Below, piece by piece: positions 33,847-42,631 of a stretch of 64,000 nt of DNA. The stretch is from Porphyrobacter sp. (lineage in GTDB: Bacteria > Pseudomonadota > Alphaproteobacteria > Sphingomonadales > Sphingomonadaceae), in contig JAGIBN010000004.1 in the NCBI GenBank assembly GCA_017744315.1, forward strand, positions 62,001 through 126,000, in the 5' to 3' direction. Numbering within the stretch: position 1 is the first letter of the stretch; each line of letters starts with the position of its first letter. The notes under the pieces were generated by a model. That model saw only the letters and a list, made by a program, of their open reading frames with translations. It ran no database searches and was not told the origin of the DNA. A program made the translations under genes and the position numbers.

Positions 33847-35318
33847 CAGCCGAACACTCGCTTGATGTTCTTGGCAACGAAGCGAACCGTGGCATCCGCG
33901 ATGCCGCGGCCGAGCACGTCGTCCAGGGCATCGACCAGTCGATCAACCTGGGCCTCGTCGACGATGTAGGGCGGCATGAAGTGCAGCACTTCGCGCGCGC
34001 CGGGCTGGAAATGCGCCAGGATCGAATGCCGCTCGAACAGTTCGCGGGTCAGCGCGCCGATCAGGACCGTCTGGTAGGTGACGAACACCGGGTTCTTGCG
34101 GATGTCGACCAGCTTTGCGGCAAGCTCCTCGCCGAAGTTCAGGCGCACGGCCTGGAAGCAGCCCTTGCCCCGGAGTTCGACGATGGTGTGTGGGTACTTG
34201 ACCTTGAGCCGTGCGAGGCCGGCCTTCAGGTGCTCCCCGATACGCCCGGCCCGTTCGATCAGCCGCTCGCCTTCGAGGATATTGAGCGTCTCGATCGCGA
34301 CGGCGCAGGACTCGCCCATCCCGCTGAAGCTCGAGCTGTGGAGGTTACAATCGTTCTTGTTGCCGTAGGCCTTGTCCCACAGCGACTGCGAGGTGACCAT
34401 CGCCGCCATCTCGCGCTTGCCGCCACCCAGGGTCTTGCCCATCGTGACGATGTCAGGAACGGCTTCCGAGTGCTGGAAGGCACAGAACTGCCCGGTGCGC
34501 CCCATGCCGACCTTGATCTCGTCGAAGATCGTCAGGATGTCCGCCTCGCGGCAGACGCGCACGAATTCCTCGAGATAACCCGGCGGCGGCGTTTCGCAGG
34601 AGGTGCCGCGGATCGTTTCGACAATGCCGGCGATGATGCGGTTGCCCCTTTCATGGGTCTCCCGCTGAATGGCCTCGCGCACGGATTCGATATTGCCGAA
34701 CTCTGCGTAGATCATGTTCTCCTTGGGAACACCCAGGAGGAAGCCGGTCTGCACGTCGGTCGCCGTGGTCAGCGACAGCGCACCGTGGGTCTTGCCGTGA
34801 AAGGCCCCCCGCATGCAGAGGAACTTGGTCTTGCCTTTCGGCGTCTGCACGCGCTCGGCGAGCTTCATCGCCGCTTCGTTCGCCTCGGCGCCCGAAACGG
34901 CCAGGAAGGACACGTCGAGCGGCTCGGGCAGCATGCGGGAGATGTTGTAGGCGAGCGCCCCCTGGAGCTTGTGCGGGGCGATCTTGATGCAGTCGATCAC
35001 CAGCTCGTCATGGCAGCGCCGCTCGGCAGCAATGATCCGCGGGTGGTTGTGACCGAGCCCGAGAACACCGAAGCCGCCTGAGAAATCGAGGATCTTGCGG
35101 CCATCGTTGAGGGTGATCTCGGCACCTTGCGCAGAGGCGATATCAATGTCCCGCAGGCCAAGAATATCGAACACCTGCAACATGTACTTGTTGAGATGCT
35201 GCGAATAGAGCTCCATTGCCGCGGCATTTTCGAGGCCAAGACACTGATCGAGCGTCAAAAGGCTTTTGCCGACAAGCCGGTCTCGCCGCATTTCTGGTGC
35301 CTTGCCGATTGCCGTCAC
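33846..35318 (-). CDS. Class III PLP-dependent aminotransferase
   Basis: 490 aa starting at GTG 35318, supported by AGGA about 8 bases upstream. PLP motifs: IFDEIKVGMGRTG (Asp266 contacts the PLP nitrogen) and the Schiff-base Lys295 in VTMGKTLGGGKREM. Conserved SGAEANEAA and FHGKTHGALS complete the family signature. Such enzymes transaminate omega-amines or ketosugars/aldehydes; some hopanoid and sugar-modifying enzymes belong here. It is the first gene of the seven-gene glycan operon and may add an amino group to the pentose or lipid product. Alternatively it could act in hopanoid or polyamine metabolism. Confidence 0.85.
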   Translation of the reverse strand: MTAIGKAPEMRRDRLVGKSLLTLDQCLGLENAAAMELYSQHLNKYMLQVFDILGLRDIDIASAQGAEITLNDGRKILDFSGGFGVLGLGHNHPRIIAAERRCHDELVIDCIKIAPHKLQGALAYNISRMLPEPLDVSFLAVSGAEANEAAMKLAERVQTPKGKTKFLCMRGAFHGKTHGALSLTTATDVQTGFLLGVPKENMIYAEFGNIESVREAIQRETHERGNRIIAGIVETIRGTSCETPPPGYLEEFVRVCREADILTIFDEIKVGMGRTGQFCAFQHSEAVPDIVTMGKTLGGGKREMAAMVTSQSLWDKAYGNKNDCNLHSSSFSGMGESCAVAIETLNILEGERLIERAGRIGEHLKAGLARLKVKYPHTIVELRGKGCFQAVRLNFGEELAAKLVDIRKNPVFVTYQTVLIGALTRELFERHSILAHFQPGAREVLHFMPPYIVDEAQVDRLVDALDDVLGRGIADATVRFVAKNIKRVFG

Positions 35319-35480
35319 GGGGAATCCTCATGGAAAGATCCCCTATTCTTTATCCCATGCGGAAACCGCGCGGCATCTACAGACCTCCATAGTCCCGATG
35401 GGGAGAGCACCTCTCCAAAGCGGTAGTCGTAATCCGCTAGTTGGGATTGCCCCAATGCGCTGCTAGGGGGCCCGCCGGAC
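35319..35480. promoter_or_regulatory. Divergent intergenic region (glycan operon / ABC-F)
   Basis: 162-base gap between divergent genes that must hold promoters for both. I see no recognisable operator. A purine-rich AGGGGG-type site lies upstream of the ABC-F ATG. Confidence 0.4.
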
Positions 35481-37346
35481 ATGATCACCATCAACAACAT
35501 CACAGTGCGCCTTGGCGGCCGCACGATCCTCGACCGCGCCTCGGCGGCGATCCCTCCTGGCGGCCGCGTCGGGCTGATCGGCCGCAATGGCGCCGGCAAG
35601 TCGACCTTGATGAAGGTCCTCATCGGCCAGCTCGATCCGGACGAAGGGTCGATCGAAATGCCGCGCCGCACGAAGCTCGGCTACATCGCCCAGGAGGCGC
35701 CGAACGGCTCGATCTCTCCGTTCGATGCGGTGCTCTCGGCGGACGTCGAGCGGACGCAATTGCTTGAAGAAGCAGAGCATTGCACCGATCCCGACCGGCT
35801 CGGCGACGTTCATGAGCGCCTGCTCGCCATCGACGCCTACTCCGCCCCCTCACGCGCCGCGATCATCCTGACCGGACTCGGATTCGACGAGGACATGCAG
35901 GCCCGGCCGCTCGACAGTTTCTCAGGCGGCTGGAAGATGCGCGTGGCCCTGGCGGCGCTGCTGTTCTCGGCGCCCGACGTGCTGCTGCTCGACGAGCCTT
36001 CGAACCACCTCGACCTCGAATCGACGCTGTGGCTGGAGAACTTCCTCAAGGCCTATCCGGGCACGCTGATCATCATCAGCCACGAACGCGACCTGCTGAA
36101 CAACGTGGTCGACACGATCGTCCACCTGCAAGGCGGGAAGCTGACGCTCTATCCCGGCGGCTATGACGCGTTCGAGACGCAGCGGGCCGAGCGCGCCGCG
36201 CAACTGGCCGCGGCAAAGGCCTCCCAGGATGCCCAGCGCGCCAGGCTGCAGGACTACGTTGCCCGCAACAGCGCCCGCGCCTCGACGGCGAAGCAGGCGC
36301 AGTCGCGCACCAAGATGCTCGCCAAGATGCAGCCGATCGCGGCGCTGATGGAAGACCCGAGCCTCAGCTTCGACTTCCCGAGCCCGGACGAGATGCGGCC
36401 GCCGTTGATCACGCTCGACCTGGCGGCGGTGGGCTATGGCGGCAAGCCGATCCTGCAGCGGCTCAACCTGCGGATCGATCCCGACGACCGGATCGCGCTG
36501 CTGGGCCGGAATGGCAACGGCAAGACCACGCTCGCGCGCTTGCTGGCCGCGCAGCTGGCCCCGCTCGATGGGCAAATGCAGGCCTCGGGTCGGATGCGCG
36601 TCGGCTATTTCACCCAGTACCAGGTGGAAGAGCTCGCCTCGGACGACACGCCGCTCGAACACATGACGAGCGCCATGAAAGGCATGACGCCGGGCGCAGT
36701 CCGGGCCCAGCTCGGGCGGTTCGGCTTCTCCGGCAATCGCGCCACGACCAAGGTCGGCCAGCTCTCGGGCGGCGAGCGCGCCCGCTTGGCGCTGGCCCTG
36801 ATCACCCGTGACGCACCGCACATGCTGATCCTCGACGAACCGACCAACCACCTCGACGTCGACGCGCGCGAGGCGCTGGTGCAGGCACTCAACGACTTCG
36901 ACGGCGCCGTCATCCTGATCAGCCACGACCGCCACATGGTCGAACTGACCGCCGACCGGCTCGTGCTGGTCGATAACGGCACGGCAGTCGATTACGCGGG
37001 CAGCATCGAGGACTACATCGACTTCGTGCTCGGCCGGAACCAGCCGAAGTCCGGATCCCGGGCCAAGGGCGAAAAGAAGGACAAGAAGGCTGCCGCTCAG
37101 GCGCGCGAGGAGGCCCGGCAGATCGGCAAGGAAGTCTCCGACGCCGAAGCCGCCATCGCCCGGCTGCAGGCCCAGGCCACCCGCATCGATCTCGCCATGT
37201 CCGATCCCGCCTCGGCCGACGCAAGCCTTCGTAACCTGAACATGGGCGAACTCGCCCGGCGGCGGGCGGAGGTCGGTGACGAGCTGGAACGCGCGGAGCT
37301 GCGCTGGATGGCCGCCAGCGAGCGCCTGGAAGGCCAGACCGCCTGA
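35481..37346 (+). CDS. ABC-F family ATPase (Uup/YheS-like)
   Basis: 621 aa with two ABC domains and no transmembrane part. First domain: Walker A GRNGAGKST, signature SFSGGWKMR, Walker B LLLDEPSNHLD; second: Walker A GRNGNGKTT, signature QLSGGERAR, Walker B LILDEPTNHLD. A linker rich in Ala/Arg/Gln (about 225-290) and a C-terminal Lys/Glu coiled-coil arm (AKGEKKDKKAAAQAREEARQ) match the translation-associated ABC-F proteins that act on the ribosome. Housekeeping; close to a small zinc-ribbon gene 13 bases downstream. Confidence 0.92.
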   Translation: MITINNITVRLGGRTILDRASAAIPPGGRVGLIGRNGAGKSTLMKVLIGQLDPDEGSIEMPRRTKLGYIAQEAPNGSISPFDAVLSADVERTQLLEEAEHCTDPDRLGDVHERLLAIDAYSAPSRAAIILTGLGFDEDMQARPLDSFSGGWKMRVALAALLFSAPDVLLLDEPSNHLDLESTLWLENFLKAYPGTLIIISHERDLLNNVVDTIVHLQGGKLTLYPGGYDAFETQRAERAAQLAAAKASQDAQRARLQDYVARNSARASTAKQAQSRTKMLAKMQPIAALMEDPSLSFDFPSPDEMRPPLITLDLAAVGYGGKPILQRLNLRIDPDDRIALLGRNGNGKTTLARLLAAQLAPLDGQMQASGRMRVGYFTQYQVEELASDDTPLEHMTSAMKGMTPGAVRAQLGRFGFSGNRATTKVGQLSGGERARLALALITRDAPHMLILDEPTNHLDVDAREALVQALNDFDGAVILISHDRHMVELTADRLVLVDNGTAVDYAGSIEDYIDFVLGRNQPKSGSRAKGEKKDKKAAAQAREEARQIGKEVSDAEAAIARLQAQATRIDLAMSDPASADASLRNLNMGELARRRAEVGDELERAELRWMAASERLEGQTA

Positions 37347-37359
37347 CGGAGAGCCTGAC

Positions 37360-37575
37360 GTGCGGACCCGACTGAGCATCTGCAAGAGGAAGGTCCGCTA
37401 CGGCTCTGAAGACGAAGCTGTCGCGACGGCGCAGCGCGATGGCCTGCGGCTAAGGCCCTATCGCTGCGACCGGTGCGGCAAGTTTCATCTCACCAGCCGC
37501 ACCAAGGGCAAGCGCGTGCCGGATTACGAACGCGCAAAAAAAGGCCCCGGCAGGGGGTCGCCGCCGGGGCCGTGA
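37360..37575 (+). CDS. Small zinc-ribbon-like protein
   Basis: 71 aa from GTG 37360 with GGAGAGCC 5-11 bases upstream and 13 bases after the ABC-F stop, so co-transcribed. One Cys at residue 8, then CDRCGKFHLTS (Cys36, Cys39, His43) gives a CX27CX2CX3H candidate zinc site. The C-terminal KKGPGRGSPPGP tail is encoded by the arms of a GC-rich terminator hairpin. It is likely an RNA- or ribosome-associated accessory protein; no specific function known. Confidence 0.7.
   Translation: MRTRLSICKRKVRYGSEDEAVATAQRDGLRLRPYRCDRCGKFHLTSRTKGKRVPDYERAKKGPGRGSPPGP
37535..37571 (-). terminator. Intrinsic terminator for trhO, inside the zinc-ribbon gene
   Basis: GGCCCCGGC (37543-37551) pairs with GCCGGGGCC (37563-37571). 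Reading leftwards on the minus strand the stem is followed by seven T residues, a textbook intrinsic terminator. The T-run and stem are within the last codons of the plus-strand small gene. Confidence 0.85.
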
Positions 37576-37705
37576 TCTGAACTTCGGGGGGACTACGACC
37601 CAAAGATATCAGAAGCAGCCAACTGAGCCCCAAGGGAGGTGCAGCTCAGAAGCGCTCATCGGTATAACGGCAGCCGGCGCCCAACCCTTCGCGCCCTTGC
37701 AACAA

Positions 37706-38434
37706 TCACTGATTGTCGCCGACCTCGACCAGCCCGTGTCCGACGCTAACCCGCTCGTCGAACACGAAGCAGCTGCCCTGCCAGCGGCTTTCGCTCTCGG
37801 GCACCTGTTCCAGATAGGCGAGGATTCCGCCCTTCAGATGGACCACGTCGTCCACGCCCTCTGAGCGCAGGAAGGCGGTCGACTTTTCGCAGCGGATGCC
37901 GCCAGTGCAGTACATCGCCACGCGCTTGCCTGCGAACTTGCCAGCATTGGCGCGCCACCAGTCGGGAAAGTCACCAAAGGCCTTGGTTTCCGGATCCACC
38001 GCGCCGTCAAAGCTGCCGTATCCGACCTCGAAGGCATTGCGGGTGTCGATCAGCACCGTATCGGGATCGTCGACCAGCGCGTTCCAGTCGGCCGGGTCGA
38101 TATAGCGCCCGGCATCGCGCGCCGGGTCGATCCCTGGCACTTTCAGCGTCACGATTTCCTTCTTCAACCGCACCTTCAGCCGCTGGAACGGCATGACCGC
38201 TGCGGTCGAATACTTGACGTCGAGTTCGGCGCAGCCCGGCAGCGCGCGAATATACTCGATGGTAACGGCTATCGCCTCGCCGCTGCCTGCGATCGTGCCG
38301 TTGATACCCTCACGCGCGAGCAACAACGTGCCCTTGACCCCCTGCTCCGTGCACAGGTCGAGCAGCGGCTGACGCAGCGCGGCCGGATCATCGAACGGCG
38401 CGAAACGGTAAAGGGCGGCCACAGTGAAACTCAT
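37706..38434 (-). CDS. trhO: tRNA uridine 5-hydroxylase TrhO (rhodanese domain)
   Basis: 242 aa. N-terminal acylphosphatase-like part with GVKGTLLLAREGINGTIAG, then VLIDTRNAFEVGYGSFDGAV and the rhodanese loop MYCTGGIRCEKST with catalytic Cys176. TrhO uses O2 to hydroxylate uridine-34 of some tRNAs, an early step to 5-(carboxy)methoxyuridine. Shorter than the E. coli protein, lacking its C-terminal extension, as usual in alphaproteobacteria. A single gene with its terminator at 37535. Confidence 0.92.
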   Translation of the reverse strand: MSFTVAALYRFAPFDDPAALRQPLLDLCTEQGVKGTLLLAREGINGTIAGSGEAIAVTIEYIRALPGCAELDVKYSTAAVMPFQRLKVRLKKEIVTLKVPGIDPARDAGRYIDPADWNALVDDPDTVLIDTRNAFEVGYGSFDGAVDPETKAFGDFPDWWRANAGKFAGKRVAMYCTGGIRCEKSTAFLRSEGVDDVVHLKGGILAYLEQVPESESRWQGSCFVFDERVSVGHGLVEVGDNQ

Positions 38435-38452
38435 GGCGCCGCCCCTTAGCGT

Positions 38453-39190
38453 TCAACCCGAGCTTGTCGAGGACCGACGTCGGCGGGCGACAGCGAGGCG
38501 CTTGCCGATCCGGTCGCGCCACATGTCGACGCGTCGGCCGAGCGTCCTCGGCGGTTGCGCGGCGAAACGATCATCGCCGATGTCGGATTCGAGCATCATC
38601 TCGAACAGCGGGAACGGAAAAACGCTGAGGTTGGGCACGCCGTGGTCCCAGTGGCGATCGAGCTGATCGTCGATCGGCCTCACGACATTGCGAAAGGTCT
38701 CCACGAAGATCGCCGCCGCCGGCTTGGTGATGACATAGCCTTGGGTGCCGAAGGCAAGATCAAGCAGCTCGACAATCGAGGTCGAGCGGCGGACGAAGTT
38801 CCGCTCCCGCACGATGTAGCGTGCGGGAAACTTGTAATAGAGCCTCAGGTAGCGAATGCCGCGCTCGGCGAGCGACTGCCGCGAGAGGGCCGACAGGAAG
38901 CGCCAGTCGGGAACGACATCGTCCTCGAGCACGATGTAGGCCTCGTCGTCGCTTTCGAGCAGCCTCTGCCAGATCGCATAGTGGCTCGAATAACAGCCGA
39001 GCTCACCGGGCTTGAGCGGCCGTCCCTTGCGGCGGATTGCCTCCGCTTCGTCATAGTGGAGATCGGGCGAGAGGCCGCGATGGGCGTCGAAAAACTCCCA
39101 GTCGAGCGCGTCGGCCGGGGCCGCGGCGGAAAATCGTTCGCGGCGTTCACTGGCGGTCTCGAGACTGACGACGAGAACCTTGGTCTTCAT
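38453..39190 (-). CDS. GT25-family glycosyltransferase
   Basis: 245 aa from ATG 39190, ATGA-overlapping the GT2 stop. The start VVSLETASERRERF and the later GCYSSHYAIWQRLLES, then AYIVLEDDVVPDWRFL, are the hallmarks of GT25 LPS/EPS galactosyl- or glucosyltransferases, with the DxD-like EDD metal site. Last gene of the minus-strand exopolysaccharide run that begins at 43747. Confidence 0.85.
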   Translation of the reverse strand: MKTKVLVVSLETASERRERFSAAAPADALDWEFFDAHRGLSPDLHYDEAEAIRRKGRPLKPGELGCYSSHYAIWQRLLESDDEAYIVLEDDVVPDWRFLSALSRQSLAERGIRYLRLYYKFPARYIVRERNFVRRSTSIVELLDLAFGTQGYVITKPAAAIFVETFRNVVRPIDDQLDRHWDHGVPNLSVFPFPLFEMMLESDIGDDRFAAQPPRTLGRRVDMWRDRIGKRLAVARRRRSSTSSG

Positions 39191-40056
39191 GAGCGCGCCA
39201 CGCCGAGCTTCTTGAGCACACCCGACACGCCCCGCACTTTCGCGATAGCCAGGCTGTGTTCGACATAGCCCGCCCAGCTTTCGCTCAGGTCCCGGCGTAT
39301 CGAGGCAGCCGTGGCGCGCAGTTCGGCGATCAGTTCGGGCGGCATGTACTGCGTGTAGCGGTCGACGAAGAAATCGAGACCCTGCGCCCGCCTCTGCGAC
39401 CGGGAACCGATGCGCTCGCCTTCGTGTTGCCGCCACTCGACCAGCGGCTCTCCAATCACGGCATAGTCAGGGTCCGCGGCGATCAGGCGGAACAGCAGGT
39501 CCCAGTCGTTGAACACGGTCACCTGCGGATCGAACCCGCCGACGCCCAGGAAGCGCTCGCGGGCGATGGTGAAGTTGCTCCCGGTCATGCCGCCCGGGAA
39601 GCTGAAGAACGAATATCGGTCGAGCCCCTCTGGAAAGGAGCGAATGCAATCTTCCCGCTCCGGTGATCGCTCAATCAGAGTAGCGAGGATCAAGGTCGAG
39701 CCCTTCCGATCGGCGGTCTCGGCGCAGCGGAGCAGAAAATCTGGGCACCAGACGTCGTCGTCGTCGAGGAACGCCAGCCAATCGCCGAGCGCCAGCTGAG
39801 CGCCCTGGTTGCGCGAGCCGCAGGCTCCGGGTTGGGTGTCGTTGACGTGATAGCGCAGCGGGAACGGAAGGGTCCGCTCCCGGGCCGCCATGAGTTCCCG
39901 CGTGTCTGCATCGTCCACGTCGCTGACGACGATGAGTTCGGAAGGCGGAAGCGACTGGGAGGCGACGCTCGAAATGGCCTCTGACAGAAGGTCCGCGCGA
40001 AGGTGCGTCGGAATGATCGCGCTGAACTTCCGCCGATGAGGAGCAGCGTCCGTCAT
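39187..40056 (-). CDS. GT2-family glycosyltransferase
   Basis: 289 aa from ATG 40056. GT-A fold: FSAIIPTHLRADLLSEAISS, nucleotide-sugar site NQGAQLALGDWLAFLDDDD with DDDD as metal ligand, and the acceptor-side WDLLFRLIAADPDYAV. Both ends overlap the neighbours by ATGA. Adds one sugar to the lipid-linked repeat unit at the cytoplasmic membrane. Donor unknown. Confidence 0.88.
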   Translation of the reverse strand: MTDAAPHRRKFSAIIPTHLRADLLSEAISSVASQSLPPSELIVVSDVDDADTRELMAARERTLPFPLRYHVNDTQPGACGSRNQGAQLALGDWLAFLDDDDVWCPDFLLRCAETADRKGSTLILATLIERSPEREDCIRSFPEGLDRYSFFSFPGGMTGSNFTIARERFLGVGGFDPQVTVFNDWDLLFRLIAADPDYAVIGEPLVEWRQHEGERIGSRSQRRAQGLDFFVDRYTQYMPPELIAELRATAASIRRDLSESWAGYVEHSLAIAKVRGVSGVLKKLGVARS

Positions 40057-41090
40057 CGATTGAGCTCCGCACGCGCCGCGAGGGCAGTCTCCGCGTTCGT
40101 GGCTTGCCGATGCCATTGATAGTCGCGGTCCCATGCATCCACGTAACCCGAAACCTTGCCGTAGCTGTTGTCGAGCGTGACGTGCGGCATGTCGAGCAGC
40201 AGCGAGAGTATGTGGCCGTGGAGCCGGTCGGTGATGACCGCCTCGCCCTGTGACAGCATGGCCAGCCCGAGTTCGAGGCGTTGGCGGGCAAGCTGATCGA
40301 AGAGCGTCAGCCGCCGGGCCGAGGGGGAGAATTGCGCACGCAGGAGCGCCTCGATCCGGGCCTTTCGCTGCGCACTCTTGAACAGACCCGCCGGCTCCTC
40401 GATCCAATCGACGAGGGAGGTGTTTTCGAGCGCTTCGAACGAATGGCGTTCCACGTCCGTGCGTTCGGAGTCGGTGCGGAGCAAGAGCAGCGTCCCCACC
40501 TGGGGCGCCGCCCGCCGCGCTTGCGGGCCGAGATAGACGGCGCAGTCGGGCACCAGCGGCGCCTCGATCCCGAGCGTTTCGCGCGCGAACTTGCGGCTCG
40601 CTTCGTCGCGTACCATCAGGGTGAAGTTGCCGTGCTGCTTGCTCAGGTCCGCGAACTGCCGGGCGCGGCCGATGTCGTGGAACTTGATCGACTGCGGCAG
40701 CTGGACGATCGGCCGGTTCGGAAAGCGCCGGAGCAGTTCTTCGCGCAGATCCTGATGGGCTGGCCACAAGTCGCCGAAGTTGCCGCCACCGTTGATCAGG
40801 ATCGGACCGGTGGCTGCGGCGGCGGCAAGTGCGGCTGCGTCAAATCCCTTCATCGTCGCGACATAGGCCGGGGGACGCCCGACGACCTCCTCCAACAACG
40901 CGCGCGCGCCGAGCCAGATCGCACTGTCGCCGACGTTCGAGAAGTTCGGAAAGTCGACCAGCGCATAGTTCTGACCGTACCCGACCACTTCCGTGACGGC
41001 GTCGCGCAACAGTGTGCGCTGCCTGTCGATCAGGTCCGCGCTGGAACACCTGGCCTGCGAGCCGGGGGTCCCGGACGGTTCGGCGATCAT
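40053..41090 (-). CDS. Polysaccharide pyruvyl transferase
   Basis: 345 aa from ATG 41090 (a GTG at 41093 and a TTG at 41120 are open alternatives; the former leaves a short gap after the flippase gene). Family marks: NFSNVGDSAIWLGARALLEE, INGGGNFGDLWPAHQDLRE, LPQSI and the C-terminal ITDRLHGHILSLLLDMPHV. The enzyme adds pyruvate ketals to sugars from phosphoenolpyruvate, giving an acidic polymer. So the polymer made here is probably pyruvylated. Confidence 0.9.
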   Translation of the reverse strand: MIAEPSGTPGSQARCSSADLIDRQRTLLRDAVTEVVGYGQNYALVDFPNFSNVGDSAIWLGARALLEEVVGRPPAYVATMKGFDAAALAAAAATGPILINGGGNFGDLWPAHQDLREELLRRFPNRPIVQLPQSIKFHDIGRARQFADLSKQHGNFTLMVRDEASRKFARETLGIEAPLVPDCAVYLGPQARRAAPQVGTLLLLRTDSERTDVERHSFEALENTSLVDWIEEPAGLFKSAQRKARIEALLRAQFSPSARRLTLFDQLARQRLELGLAMLSQGEAVITDRLHGHILSLLLDMPHVTLDNSYGKVSGYVDAWDRDYQWHRQATNAETALAARAELNR

Positions 41091-41097
41091 CACGGCG

Positions 41098-42591
41098 CTA
41101 TTGTTGCGATGGCTGGGCAAGACGATTTCCCATTTGCTTCAAGGTTTGCACGATTTCCTTCTCGGGCCCGCCGGGCATGCCTGCAGCGAGCCACAGGGCC
41201 GCCAGGCTACCGATGTAGAGGAACGCTCCGGCCGCTATCAGGGCGAAGAGCTCCATGAGCTGCCACTGCCAGCTCAGGCTCGTTGGCAGCTGCGAATGTA
41301 CGAGCAGGACACCGCCGGTCATGATCGCCGCTGCGGTCAACACGCGCACGTTGTCTGCCAGTTGCGATTTGTAGCTCAGTCCGGTGATGGACCGGACCAC
41401 GGCCATGTTGAACCCAATCGCGACTGAGCCAGTGATGGCGCGGGCCCACAGGATGCCAGGCAGGCCGGCGACGAACATGCCGAGGACGATCAACGGCACG
41501 CGCAGGCCGAAGTTCTGCAGATCCCGGACAAACAGCATCCGCGTCCGCCCCGTCGCCATCGCGAGCGGTTGCGCGAGCGAGCCGATCGTCTGGAGAGCAA
41601 ACACTGCCGAGAGCATCTGCACCACGAAGACCGCAGGCCGCCACTTCTCGCCGAGCAGCAGCGGAATGAGCGGATCGGCGATCAGCGCCGCGCCGATGCC
41701 GAGCGGGAGCACTGCGCAGGTCACGGTGGACTGGGCGCGCCGGTAGTTCCTCACCAGCCGTTCGTTGGAGTCAGTGACGCGCGTGAAGGCGGGAAACAGC
41801 GCCGAGAACAGCGGGGTCGTCACTTCCTGCGTCGGCATGGCGGCAAGATTGCTGCCCATCGAATAGTAGCCGAGCGCAGGCCTGCCGAGGAAGCCGCCGA
41901 TCAACAGATGGTCGATCCGCCAGTTGGCCGTCCGCACGATGCTTCCGAGCGTCAGCCAAACCGAAAAACCAAGCAATTCGCGCGCGTGCTTCAAGCCCGG
42001 TCGCGGGCGGTAGGGCAGGACGCAATAGGAGATCGCGACACTGACGGCCTGGCCGATCACGGTGCCCAGGATCATCGCCCAATAGCTGCGATAGATCAGC
42101 GCCAGCGCCACCGCGACCAGAAGCTGGGTCAGCTTCTTGGAGACCTGGAGCATGAACTGCTGCCAGAAGATCAGGTCCTTCGTCAGCAGGACCGACCGCG
42201 GATTGGCAAACCCGCTGAGAACCAGCGTGACGGATAGGACGTACATCACGTCGACCAGCCGCGGTTCCTTGAACAGGAGGGAGAGCGGATAGGCGGCGAG
42301 CGCGAAAAGCGCCGCGGCGATCACGCCGCGAATGACGCCCATGGTGAGGATGGTGTTGCAATGGTCCTCCCCCGGATCATCGTGCTGCACCAGGGCGGAA
42401 GCCAGCGAGGTGTCGGTAATGGCCGACATCAGCAGGATCATCGCCATGGCCAGGGCCACGAGCCCGAAATCGTCCGGCGTCAGGATGCGGGCAAGCACGA
42501 CCGTGCTTAGGAAGCCAAGCGCGTTTACCGCCAGCCGCGAGGCTCCCATCCAGCCGGCTCCGGCGAGGAGCTTGCCACGGAACTCTACCAT
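41098..42591 (-). CDS. Polysaccharide flippase (Wzx/WzxC, MOP superfamily)
   Basis: 497 aa, about 12-14 transmembrane helices, starting FRGKLLAGAGWMGASRLAVN with the usual WzxC pattern VLARILTPDDFGLVALA and TDTSLASALVQ. It flips the undecaprenyl-linked repeat unit to the periplasm. Gene order (GT4, flippase, pyruvyl transferase, GT2, GT25) is a normal Wzx-dependent arrangement. Confidence 0.9.
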   Translation of the reverse strand: MVEFRGKLLAGAGWMGASRLAVNALGFLSTVVLARILTPDDFGLVALAMAMILLMSAITDTSLASALVQHDDPGEDHCNTILTMGVIRGVIAAALFALAAYPLSLLFKEPRLVDVMYVLSVTLVLSGFANPRSVLLTKDLIFWQQFMLQVSKKLTQLLVAVALALIYRSYWAMILGTVIGQAVSVAISYCVLPYRPRPGLKHARELLGFSVWLTLGSIVRTANWRIDHLLIGGFLGRPALGYYSMGSNLAAMPTQEVTTPLFSALFPAFTRVTDSNERLVRNYRRAQSTVTCAVLPLGIGAALIADPLIPLLLGEKWRPAVFVVQMLSAVFALQTIGSLAQPLAMATGRTRMLFVRDLQNFGLRVPLIVLGMFVAGLPGILWARAITGSVAIGFNMAVVRSITGLSYKSQLADNVRVLTAAAIMTGGVLLVHSQLPTSLSWQWQLMELFALIAAGAFLYIGSLAALWLAAGMPGGPEKEIVQTLKQMGNRLAQPSQQ

Positions 42592-42631
42592 GCTGCGCGC
42601 CCTCGCCCAGAGATCGTCCGCTTGCCGCGCA

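Noticed and set aside
35922..37385. 487-codon minus-strand frame opposite the ABC-F gene
   Set aside because: The plus-strand gene has two complete ABC domains; the opposite frame shows no domain.
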